Positions 34,958 through 46,032 of a stretch of DNA of 64,000 bases are shown here, piece after piece (positions within the stretch are counted from its first letter, which is position 1; every line of letters starts with the position of its first letter). The notes under the pieces are model-generated. The model saw only the letters and a list, made by a program, of their open reading frames with translations. It made no database searches and had not been told where the DNA came from. Position numbers and translations under genes: made by a program. The DNA is from Valencia hispanica (taxonomy: Eukaryota; Chordata; Actinopteri; Cyprinodontiformes; Valenciidae): positions 50,386,286-50,450,285 of the forward strand of contig OY747702.1 of the NCBI GenBank assembly GCA_963556495.2, written 5' to 3'.

Positions 34958-37900
34958 AATAACATAAGATCTCTCTCCTCAAAGACTTTGTTAGTAAATG
35001 ACTTGATTTGTGATAATCACATTGATTTCCTTTGTCTCACAGAAACCTGGTTGCAGCAGGAGGATTATGTCAGTATAAATGAGTCAACTCCTTCCAGTCA
35101 TTTAAATTTTCACATTCCTAGAAATACTGGGCGAGGAGGAGGAGTTGCAACCATTTTCCATTCTGATTTACTAATTAGTCCCAGACCAATTGATAGCTAC
35201 AGTTCATTTGAACATCTAACCCTTAATTTTCCTCATCCAAGTTGCAAAACATTAAGACCATTTCTGTTTGTGGTTTTGTATCGTCCACCAAGCCCTTACT
35301 TTCAATTCTTGGATCAGATCTCACATTTTTTATCTGATTTAGTATTAAATACTGATAGGGTTATTATAGTGGGGGACTTTAATATTCATGTGGATACTGA
35401 AAGTGATAGCCTAAATGCAGCCTTTAGTGCTATTTTAGACTCAATTGGCTTTACTCAAAAAGTACAGGGATCGACCCACTCGGGCAAACACACTTTGGAC
35501 CTTGTACTGACATACAGTATTGAGTGTGAGGAAATAACAGTCCACCCACATAACCCGGTCCTGTCTGACCACTTCTTGATAACTTTTGAATTTACTTTAA
35601 CTGACCTTCTTAAATCTGAAAGAAAATTTCATTATAGTAGAAATTTATCAGACAATGCTGTAACAATTTTTAAAGAATCCGTACCATCCTTACTTTCCTC
35701 AGTGTCTCAGAGTAACACAGTGGATGGCAGCAATTCTATCTCTAACCCTTCAGAAATTGATGGTCTGGTTCACAGCGTTACGTCCTCATTGCGTTTGGCA
35801 TTAGATAGTGTAACCCCATTAAAAAAGAAAGTGGCTAGCCATAGGAGGCTGACTCCTTGGTTTAACGCAGAGTTGCGTACTTTAAAGCAGAATACTAGGA
35901 AGTTGGAGAGAAAATGGCGCTCTACACATCTAGAGGATTCCTATTTAACCTGGAATAACAGTCTACTGCTGTATAAAAAGACCCTTCGACAAGCTAGAAC
36001 AGCATATTTTTCATCATTAATAGAGGCGAATGAAAACAATCCTAGGTTTCTTTTTAGTACAGTTGCCAAACTTACACAGAGTCATAGCTCTGTTGAGCAA
36101 ACTATTCCCCCAGCTCTTAGCAGTGATGATTTTATGAGATTCTTCATAAATAAAATAAATTTTATTAAAAATAAAATCATTGGCACCCTCCCAAACATGA
36201 TTACTTCTTCCTCAGTAAATGAGTCAGTATCGGAAAGAACTGTAGAACCTCAGTATTGCTTAGGCTGTTTTGATTCAGTCGAGCTTTCAGAATAATCAAA
36301 AATATTAGCCTCATCTAAACCTTCAACTTGTATTTTGGACCCAATCTCAACCAAATTATTTAAAGAAGTGTTCCATTTGGTTCCTGGCCCCATTTTGGAT
36401 ATGATGAATCTATCCTTAGTAAACGGATACGTACCACAGGAATTTAAAATAGCTGTAATTAAACCTTTACTCAAGAAATCTTCCCTTGATCAAGATGACT
36501 TAGTGAATTACAGACCTATATCTAACCTTCCTTTCTTATCCAAAGTCCTTGAGAAAATAGTTGCTAATCAAGTCTGTGAACATCTAAACAGTAACGAGCT
36601 GTTTGAAGAGTTTCAGTCAGGTTTTAGAGCTCATCATAGCACTGAAACAGCACTGGTGAAGGTTACTAATGATATTCTCATGGCCTCAGATAATGGACTG
36701 GTGTCTGTTTTGGTTTTGTTAGATCTCAGTGCTGCTTTTGACACAGTCGATCATAATATTCTCTTAGAAAGGCTTGAACATGTTGCAGGGATCAAAGGAA
36801 AAGCACTAGGCTGGTTTAAATCATATTTGTCTGATAGATTCCAGTTTGTTCATCTAAATGATAAATCATCTTCACTCTCAATGGTTACTTGTGGAGTTCC
36901 ACAGGGTTCTGTCCTTGGACCAATTGTTTTCACCATATATTTGCTTTCAATTGGTAGAATCATTAGACAGCATGGGATAAATTTCCACAGCTATGCCGAT
37001 GATACACAACTATATTTATCCATAAATCCTGATGAACCCAGTCAGTTAGGTAGATTACAGGCATGTCTGGAAGACATAAAAGCATGGATGACCCTAAACT
37101 TTTTGCTTTTAAATTCTGACAAGACAGAAGTTGCTGTCTTTGGACCAGAAGTTCTTAAACAGAAACTGATTAGTCAATCACTTCATCTGGATGGCATTAA
37201 ATTGGCCCCCAGTAATAACGTAAAGAACCTCGGCGTTATTTTTGACCAAGACTTGACATTTAAATCCCATATTAAACAGGTTTCTAGGATTTCTTTCTTT
37301 CACCTCCGGAATATTGCTAAAATTAGAAACATCCTGTCCAGGAGTGATGCTGAGAAACTAGTCCATGCATTTGTTACCTCAAGGCTGGACTACTGTAATT
37401 CTTTACTATCAGGAAGTCCACAAAATGCCATTAAAAGCCTTCAGTTGATCCAAAATGCGGCAGCAAGAGTTCTGATGAATATTAAAAAGAGAGATCACAT
37501 TTCTCCTGTTTTCTAGCGTCCCTTCATTGGCTCCCTGTTAAATCCAGAATAGAATTTAAGATCCTTCTTCTTACATACAAAGCCCTTAATAATAAAGCTC
37601 CATCATACATCAGAGATCTAATTGTTCCATATGTTCCTAAAAGAGCACTTCGCTCTCAGACTGCAGGTTTACTTGTAGTTCCTAGGATCTCTAAAAGTAG
37701 AATGGGAGGCAGATCTTTTTGTTATCAGGCTCCTCTCCTGTGGAACCAGCTCCCAGCTTTAGTCCGTGAGGCAGACAGTCTGTTTACTTTTAAGGCCAGG
37801 CTTAAAACTTTCCTTTTTGATAAAGCTTATAGTTAGAGTGGCTTAGGTCATCCTGAGCTATCTCTGTAGTTATGCTGCTATAGGCTTAGACTGCTGGAGG

Positions 37901-38537
37901 ACAGACTTACCAATTTTCTTCACTCTGCTACTTCCTTTTCTCCTACGACTCTCCAGTTGTATTACAGTACATTCTGTTATTACGACTGTTAACTTTGTTT
38001 TCTCTCAGTGTTTTTCTCCCCATCGAAGATATACCTGGTCTGGTATCCTGCTTGGCTGCAATGCCCTGTTGGACGGGGGGCATCGACTGGGATGATCTTC
38101 TCAGTAACTGAACATCCACTGTGTCCTGTTATCAACTTTTTACTTTCTGTAACATAGAAAATTCTCTTATATCGGATCTTCTGTTCCTTCTGTGTTCTGC
38201 TCTGTCTTCTCAAACCCCCAGACGGTCGTGGCAGATGGCCGCTCCTACTGAGCCTGGTTCTGTTGGAGGTTTCTTCCTGTTAAAGAGGAGTTTTTCCTCT
38301 CCACTGTCGCTACATGCTTGCTCAGTATGAGGGATTGCTGAAGGATTGCTGTGGTTGGAAATCTGCCCAACCTCACGCCAATGACTGACGCAATCTGCTG
38401 GGATTCCTTAAATAGGAAACTTTTTAACTGATTGGAATGTTTGTATAATTGTATTGAAATGACTTCTTGTTAAGTGCCTTGAGATGACATCTGTTGTGAA
38501 TTGGCGCTATATAAATAAACTGAATTGAATTGAATTG
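34958..38537 (+). mobile_element. LINE A: nearly full coding L2-type LINE
   Basis: A 5'-truncated copy of an L2-clade non-LTR retrotransposon. It holds the endonuclease, linker, reverse transcriptase, C-terminal region and a 3' UTR ending ATATAAATAAACTGAATTGA with (AATTG)n. It is flanked by an 8-bp duplication AATAACCT at 34950-34957 and 38538-38545. Fragments of the same family lie at 21655-25345 and inverted at 46033-47818. Confidence 0.88.
34988..37822 (+). pseudogene. LINE A ORF2: AP endonuclease and reverse transcriptase, two lesions
   Basis: The protein nicks target DNA and copies the LINE RNA there. Endonuclease motifs are LCLTETWL, VVLYRPPSP, IIVGDFNIHVDT and VLSDHFLI. Reverse-transcriptase motifs are [67 protein letters not shown] and LNSDKTEV. 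An in-frame TAA at 36293-36295 lies in the linker. A 2-base insertion near 37513 shifts the frame before the C-terminal part (LHWLPVKSRIEFKILLLTYK). The first residues of the endonuclease are missing through 5' truncation. Few lesions mean a fairly recent insertion. Confidence 0.9.
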
Positions 38538-38545
38538 AATAACCT

Positions 38546-39145
38546 TGAGATATAGAAATATTTCTGTAACAATATTCTGTAAAATATTTTTTAATTATCC
38601 TGCCCAGTTGCACATCAAATCTGAGAATGCTATTTTTATTAACTGCACAGTACTTTAGTTTTGTAATTTTGTCCTAACTGTACATGTGGTACGTACTGTA
38701 CATTTGTATGGAGAACCAGGTGGACATTTTAAAAGCCGCCGGTGTTGTTTGCAGCACAGCCTGGGTGTGTTGTACTTGTCTCTGTGCAAATGTGACAGCA
38801 GCAACGGCAAAAGCGACTCTGCTGACCGTAGTATTTCCTGCTTTTTATTTTGTTCGTTATTGTTACGTTTAGTGTTGATGTTCATCGAGGATCAGTTCAA
38901 AACGGGATGCACCATTTACCTGCTGGTGAACTACTGAAACCTTCTTTTTGGGACAATGTCCTCCACCATTCCTTGCCATGACATATTTTGCAGTCAAGTC
39001 ATTTGCTCTTTTTTGTGGTTTGAGGAGAGTGAGGGCTCAGTGACGGAGCTGTGAATCTAAATCCTTCAATCACCTGTCACTTTGCTGCTGTTTCACCTGA
39101 ATTTCCCCTCTGAAGGACAATAAAGGGTTATTCTTTTCTATTCTA
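38546..39145 (+). mobile_element. 3' UTR of a Rex1/CR1-like LINE, right half
   Basis: Continues from 34949 across the LINE A insertion. It ends with TCCCCTCTGAAGGACAATAA and AGGGTTATTCTTTTCTATTC, a form typical of LINE 3' ends with short terminal repeats. No coding capacity. Confidence 0.5.
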
Positions 39146-40199
39146 AAAATCAATGTAAAGTAAATGCAATACTATAAAGTAAGGAGTTTAATCTTAATGT
39201 CATGTTGTATTAGGCACCACCCAGGCCACAACAATTATTTTTAAACTTGTTCAGCCATTTAACCTTCAATCATTTCTTTTGCTTCAAACGGGGGCTAATG
39301 ACTATTTAAAGAGGTTAAACAGTCAATAAAAATGATTTTCATTAACAGCTGAACTAAAATAGTGAAGAATGACATAGCCACAGTGTAATTACATGCATTC
39401 ATAGTGGTCTATAATCACTACAAGGGCATTTTGGACACTCAAATGACCAACTTATTTTGTTTAGTATGATTCTTAGTCTTCTTGTCACCAGAGACACAGC
39501 AGAGCCAATTCACATTGTGTCACATTGTTCCTTGAGGCTACTTGGCTTGTCTCCGAACAGCTGAAGTGATGTGTGTCATTTCTGAGCTGGAGCTTTTAAA
39601 GGTGACTCGCTGGAGCCGAAAGCAATGTTGATATGAAATAATCATCTGTCAGAGTTAATACTGAGGCCTGTCTGTTGTTTTCTGTTGTACAACTGCAGAC
39701 AGTAATGCTGATTTAAACATTCACTCACAGACCTGCACAGTGATTTGAAACTTGACAGCCATGTCACTTTCTTGAAGAGATAACACAGAATTTCAAAAGC
39801 TGATCTTATCTATGGTTTTGAGGTATGTTAGATTTTTTTCACAGTTTCATTGCTGCAGCAGAAAAACGGATTAAGCCCAAATTGTTCTTGCTTTTACTGG
39901 AGAAAAGATGCAAAATAAATTCAAAATCCTGTCTGACAACATGTGCAAATCACATACAAATAAAACTAATCTCAGCTAAGATACCAGACATTCCAGAGGT
40001 TACTTGTTCTGAAATTAGCAATAAAAAGCATGCGAGTGGACAAAACCTATAAAATAACAAGCTTCTATAAAATAACAAGCTTTCCACAGTCTGATGTATG
40101 ATGTGTTAAGGGTCCAGGCTGCGTGGTTATCAGCAATCAGAACTTTTCCCAGGACAAGCTGGGACCCTGTTCATTAGAAGGTTCAATCATTTCTGTACT
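39146..40199. other. Gene-free stretch
   Basis: No gene or repeat was recognised. A short direct duplication of CTTCTATAAAATAACAAG occurs at 40043-40079. The part 39290-39620 has higher complexity and is noted under findings. Confidence 0.4.
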
Positions 40200-40987
40200 T
40201 ATAAGTAACAGAAGGAATGTAGTTATGTCAAAACACAGAGCACTGCATTCTAAAAGGTTTTGAAGTAAAGTAAACATATGCTGGACACAGCCCGCCCCAA
40301 AACACAAGGGGCACAATAATACTCTTAAACCTGTTAAGATGCCCTTATTAAATGTCAGGCCTATAGTAGGGAAGACATTTTTAATCAATAATCTTATCAC
40401 TGACCACAGCCTTGATTTTATGTTTTTAACTGAGACTTGGTTAGATCAGAATAACAGTGTTTCTCTTATCAAATCAACCCCTCCCAACTTTAGTTTTGTC
40501 AACCAGGCCAGACAGAACAGGAGAGGTGGAGGAGTTGCTGTTTTATTTAATGAATCATTCCAGTGTAAGCAGTTATCTCTTGGAAGTTTTCCTTCTTTTG
40601 AATATGTTGCTGTACAGCTGAAGGCCTCATCTAGAGACATATTACTTAACATTTATCGGCCTCCAAATTACTGTGCTGACTTTAATGATGATTTCAGTGA
40701 ACTGCTGTCTATAATCTGTGTTGATTTTGACTGTATAATTATTGTTGGTGATTTTAACATCCATGTTGACAATCCCCAGAACAAAGGGTCTATAGACCTG
40801 AGTAACACTCTGGACAACTTTGGGCTGACTCAGCATATAACAGAGCCCACAAATAATAAGGGTCATGTTTTGGACTTACTGATCTCGAAGGGTCTGGGCA
40901 TTTCCAGGATTCATGTGCGTGATGTGGGCTTTTCTGACCATTGTGTGTTTTTTCTTTTAGAGTATAATTTCAGTTTACATAAATGTT
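40200..40987 (+). pseudogene. LINE B, part 1: endonuclease domain
   Basis: From 40339 an open frame gives MPLLNVRPIVGKTF, FLTETWLDQN, NIYRPPNY, IIIVGDFNIHVDNP and GFSDHCVFFLL, the apurinic endonuclease of an L2-type LINE distinct from LINE A. It breaks off in the linker where a TTAA element is inserted at 40988. The start of the element is uncertain because no ORF1 was seen upstream. Confidence 0.85.
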
Positions 40988-41884
40988 TTAAAGCTGCAGT
41001 AGGTAAGTCTGAGAGGAGAGCAGACTTAGCTTGAAAATGTAAACCCAAACAAGCTTCACATCACTCTCCCTCCCTCTCCGATGCACTCAAACCCTGCCTC
41101 TAATGCCCTCCTCCCTCCTTATGCTGCGCTACTGGCATAACAACTGCCAAAGATAATCAGGTGACGCGACTTAGAAAACAAATTTACGTGAATATTTCCT
41201 AACAGTAAACCACATATGACAACATTAGCTGTGAGTGCATGGATGATCGCACGCACTGCGGAGGTTTACTGTAATACCACCACCAAAGAAACAAAACAAA
41301 TATTAATCAAGCAAGGGTAATTACCTATCAAGCAGAAACATTGCCAACTCGGAATCGGTTTTAAACACTTTCAGGTCCCGTAGCTCCCTCCACCTCTCAA
41401 AGGCTACGCCAATATTTACCCTCGTTTTGTCTCGGTCTGGTCAAGTTCTTTCTTTCTAGCTTTTTTGTCCTCCTCGGCCATCTTCTTTTTTATTATCTTA
41501 GCTGGATATGCTGTTGTTGGCAGCGGCGGTAAGGGCAGTTTTTCTTTAGGTGACTGTTGCTCGGCCATAGCTAACTCCTAGCTTCTTGCAGAAGCGCAGC
41601 CAGTTGCGTAGCAGTTACGTAGCGGAGCCAGGGGCGGGTCGCAGCTTGTGTGTGAGGAGTGATAGACAGATGTCAGACACTCCTTCAGACGCTGCTCTGA
41701 CTCTTATTGGCTGTTTTCTACCGGGCGAGGTGGATTCTTGCAAATCGAAATAGGGGCTGTTGGCGTGACCAATTGAGCTGCTTTTTTTTTAACAAATCTC
41801 ATTTCCTACTTTCAGGACATATGGACAGTTTTAGGAAATATCACAAAAAGTTACTTTTGTTAAAGTTACCTACTGCAGCTTTAA
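40988..41884. mobile_element. TTAA-flanked non-autonomous DNA transposon, copy 2, inside LINE B
   Basis: Perfect 15-base inverted repeats AGCTGCAGTAGGTAA lie just inside TTAA at both borders (40988-40991 and 41881-41884). The 890-base interior has a GC-richer middle and no transposase. TTAA targets suggest piggyBac or Kolobok. The open frame beginning at 41707 is a chance fusion of this element with LINE B. Confidence 0.85.
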
Positions 41885-42329
41885 CAGATGTTATCACAAA
41901 ACGATGTATAACATGTATGGAGTCAGATCTGTTACAGATTGTGAACTCATCTTTAATGTCGGGTGTTTTCCCAGAGCCTCTGAAAACAGCTGTAATTAAA
42001 CCCCTGCTGAAAAGAGACAATCTGGACAAGACACAAATGAGCAACTACAGGCCCATTTCCAATCTTCCATTTTTAAGTAAGATCATTGAAAAGGCTGTTT
42101 TTCCTCAGCTAAATGACTTCTTAAGACAAAGCAACTGCTACGATGTATTTCAGTCAGGTTTTAGACAGCACCACAGCACTGAGACTGCTCTGACCAAAGA
42201 CATCAATGACATCTGTTTGAATACTGACAGTGGAAAAATGTCAGTGTTAGTTTTACTGGATCTCAGTGCTGCATTTGATACTGTTGACCACATTATGTTA
42301 CTCAAATGACTGGAGAACTGGGTGGGTCT
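41885..42329 (+). pseudogene. LINE B, part 2: start of reverse transcriptase
   Basis: Reads TAVIKPLLKRDNLDK, YRPISNLPFLSKIIEKAV, SGFRQHHSTETALTK and LLDLSAAFDTVDH, then is cut by LINE C at 42330. About 200 residues of linker expected between endonuclease and reverse transcriptase are missing, and the frame changes across the TTAA element. A deletion therefore preceded or accompanied that insertion. Confidence 0.88.
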
Positions 42330-42545
42330 TGTTTTAGATAGCTTTGGTTCCCATGATCCTGTCACATGATCATCTTTATCATTTGTGTGCATGCGTTAGC
42401 GTCTGTCAGCCCCGCCAAGACCGGCTCCCTATCAAGCACGGCATTTAACTGGTTTTAAACCTTTTTAAAGACTGGTTTTAACGGATTTGTAACACCACTG
42501 ACTTATTAATAATCTGGACGTTTTTTACCGGATCGTTTTAATTCG

Positions 42546-43830
42546 GTGGGAAGCGCTGACTACTTCTCCCCCACGATGCCTCCACTCACCTGCAGTCCTG
42601 GGTGTGATGGCTGCGCAAAACTTAGCCAGAGGGTTCTGGAGTTGGAGCAAAGGATCTCAACACTCCACCAAATCCAGGACCATGAGCGCTACGTGGACAT
42701 CATCTTCGGCAGGACTTTCGCCACCACCAGCAGTGCACAGCTGGCGGACACCATTCCCTGCCAGCCCGGCGAAGCTATGGAGGGAGGATCCACTGCTGAG
42801 CCTCCAGGTGGACTCGGGATGCCAAACGCCCGCGTAACATCTGCAGCAGAGGAGGACAGCTGATTCCAGCAGAGGGCTAAACCAAAAGCCCCCATCAGCT
42901 CCACTCCGGTGCTCCAGGGTGCCCGGTTAACGGTTTGGGCCCGGCCGTGGTGGAGGCGCTTGGAGCAGCCGCCACCGCTCTCCTCCAACCTGCCTGTCTC
43001 TATCAAACTGTTTCAGTGCCCTGGATGCAGATTTCCCTCCTCTGACAGCCCCTGGTCGCCGTAGCTCCGTAGAAGCACCGCCTAATCCCTCCCAGCAGCC
43101 AGAGCAACAGCCGGACTCCCGCAGCCCTCCACGTCACGCCAAACCCTGGGCTGCAGCCAGAACTCGCCAAGGAGTGCTCCACTTCACCCCGAACGGAACG
43201 AGCCCTCAGCGCTGATTAAACATCACTGCAGTCCTGGGGAAGCTTCTCCACCTGGCATACAGCAAGTCCTGGATGGTGAACGATCCTCTGCTCAGCGCAA
43301 ACATCCGCCTGCAGACCCACCGCCTACCACAATCATCATTGGGGACTCTATCATCAGAAACGTGAGGATGAGAGGAGCCCTCACACTGTGTTTCCCTGGA
43401 GCCACTGTCATGGTCATTACCGAACAGAACCTGCAGCTCATTGATCATCACAAATCTGTGAGTAAAGTTGTGATTCACGCTGGCACCAACAACATTTATA
43501 AACAGCAGTCTGAGCTCCTGAAGCGTGATTTTATTCACCTTTTTAAACTTTTAGAAAACACAAATGTCTCTGGGTTTTTTTTGGCCCCACTCCCACTGTC
43601 GGCAGAGGAATAGGCCGTTTTAGTAGACTTTTATCCCTTAATACTTGGCTCTCCTCCATCACCGCTGTGCACAATATTGGTTTTGTAGACAATTTTTACA
43701 TTTTTTGGGGCAGGAAGCACCTGTTTGGACCAGATGGGCTCCATCTAAATAGACAAGGCACTCGTACACTGACATTGAGCCTGGCATGTCCACGCCCCCC
43801 CCTGTCAACTACACTGGCCACAGCTGCCCC
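42546..43830 (+). pseudogene. LINE C ORF1: coiled-coil and SGNH-esterase-like protein, broken
   Basis: The N-terminal part reads CDGCAKLSQRVLELEQRIS, a short coiled coil after a cysteine pair. From about 43330 a GDSI block (TIIIGDSIIRNVRMRGA), FPGATV and VVIHAGTNNIYKQQSELLK match the SGNH-hydrolase (esterase) domain known in ORF1 proteins of L2/CR1-type LINEs. The normal GTND block reads GTNN here. The last part (HNIGFVDNF, FGPDGLHLNRQGTR) holds the expected Asp-x-x-His. Stops at 42861-42863 and 43611-43613 and frame changes break it. Confidence 0.75.
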
Positions 43831-44079
43831 TGCCCTCTCTGATTCCTCCGCCACATCCTGGTGTGCAGTTGGTCCCTGCTCCTATGAACTCACCCCTGAT
43901 TTTAACAGTAACTCACATACAGGACTTGGACCTTGTTCTTCCTCATTCATACCTGTTATTATCAGCAGAGAGCGGACTAAAAATAATAAACCGAACAAAT
44001 GCAATCCAAATAATCTCAAAAAGTTGCCAAAAGCCCCACTTTCAGTAAATCATACAGTCACTCCGTCTCCAATCACCAT

Positions 44080-46032
44080 TAATATGGCACTTTTTAATGT
44101 TCGCTCTCTGCTGAACAAAACTTTTACAATAAATGATCTGATTTTAGACCATAATCTTCATTGTTTATTTTTAACAGAAACTTGGCTGAGTGCAGATGCC
44201 CCTGTTGTTCTTACAGAGGCCTCTACACCTAATTTTAACTTCACTTATTCTACGAGGAGTAGCAAAAGGGGAGGGGGAACTGTTTTATAAGTTCATCAAC
44301 ACTTTCCGCCAAACATGTTTTATTTGATAACTACTTTACTTTCTAATATAATGCAACTATTTTTAGCACTCCTCAGATTTTATGTGTCACAATTTATAGG
44401 CCTCCTAAAGAGAGTGCACTTTTTATTCAAGAATTTTCAGAGTTTTTATCAATTTTGCCCAACTCCTTTGAAAGGATCATTTTAGCTGGTGATTTTAATC
44501 TACATATGGATAACCTTTTAGACCCTTTATCTTTTTAAACATATTTTAAACATTCTGACTTATATGGATTTTAGCCAACATGTCATGCAGCCGAATCACA
44601 ACAAAGGACACACCCTGGACTTAGTCATCACGAATGGCCTGTCCACCCGTGTGTCCTCTGTTGTTGACTTGGCTGTCTCTGACCACTACTGTGGGTTTTT
44701 TAACATCACCAGTTTTATTCGGCAGGAGACCTCTGTGAGAACTGTCAGGAAGCGTCATCTAACCCCTGAAGTGGCTGCATGTTTTCTGGAAATTTAAAAA
44801 AAGAATCCTCCTATTGTTTTACCTGCTGCCTGTGATTTTATTGTCAATGATTTTAACAGAAGGCTTCAGTCCACTCTTGACCGGCTTGCTCCACTACAAG
44901 TTAAAAGTTTAAAATCTAAAGCTGCACCGCCGTGGAAAAATAAAAACCTCAGAAAAATGAAGAGAAATTGTAGGGCGGCAGAGAGAAAATGGAGGAAAAA
45001 TAAAAACCACAATAAACCATCAAATATACACAGATCTTCTCAAATTAGACAACAATGCAGTAAAAAATTCAAGAAATTCATCTCGGAACATAAAAATAAT
45101 TCCAAAATCCTTTTTTCCACCATTGATAAACTTTTTAACAGAGCTACTACTGCATTTCCTAAAACCCGCTCAAAGACTCTTTGTGAGGCGTTTGCAATCC
45201 ACTGCAGAGGGAAGGTAGACACCATCAGATGTAATATTTTATCTTCTCAAAGTAACATGGTTTTATACAAATCTGAGCGTGTGTCTTTACCAGAGGAAAT
45301 GCTGGACAGTTTTGTCCTGGTAGAAGCTGGGACTCTTGATAAAGTTTTCTCCTCAGTGAGGCCCACGACATGTGTTTGGACCCGATTCCCGCTTCCTTTT
45401 TTAAGCAATTTTATGGATCTTTTAGAGATGAGATTTTAACCATGATTAATTGCTCCCTTCAGACGGGGTTCTTTCCTGCTGCCTTTTAAAGGGGCGGTAG
45501 TGAGGCCCCTGTTGAAAAAGTGCAATTTAGATTTTAATGATTTTAACAATTTTAGACCGGTATCTAACTTACTTTTTTAAGCAAAATGTTAGAATTTTTT
45601 TTTTTAATTCAACTTAATGATTTTATTAATGAGCAAAATGTCCTGGAGAAATTTCTGTCTGGTTTTAGGGTGAACCACAGCACAGAGACGGTCCTTCTGA
45701 AGATTTTAAATGATTTTAGATTAAACTATGATGCACAGAGGGTGACAGTGTTGGTTCTTCTGGATCTAAGCGCTGCCTTTGATACAGTAGACCACACTAT
45801 TCTTTTAACCCGTTTAAAACAGATTGGCCTCTCTGGTGCTGTTCACAAATGGTTTACATCCTATCTCTCAGACAGGACTTTTATGGTAAGTTTAGATACT
45901 TGCTCCTCTAGGGTCCATAGGATTACATGTGGTGTGCCCCAGGGTTCGATTTTAGGCCCAGTGCTTTTTAACCTGTTTATGCTCCCTCTTGGCAGCGCCA
46001 TCGGAAGACATGGAGTCAACTTTCACAGTTAT
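44080..46032 (+). pseudogene. LINE C ORF2, part 1: endonuclease and reverse transcriptase start
   Basis: Pieces include ALFNVRSLLNKTFTIND, CLFLTETWLSADAP, VTIYRPPKE-like, ILAGDFNLHMDN-like, HTLDLVITNGL and VSDHYCGFF for the endonuclease. For the reverse transcriptase: FLSGFRVNHSTETVLL, LLDLSAAFDTVDH, TCGVPQGSILGP and VNFHSY. At least four frame breaks and stops occur, and the copy is cut in the YADD catalytic codons by LINE A. Confidence 0.85.

Noticed and set aside
41707..42309. One continuous frame of 200 codons as a single gene
   Set aside because: It crosses the TTAA element border at 41884. The first part belongs to the DNA element and the rest to LINE B.
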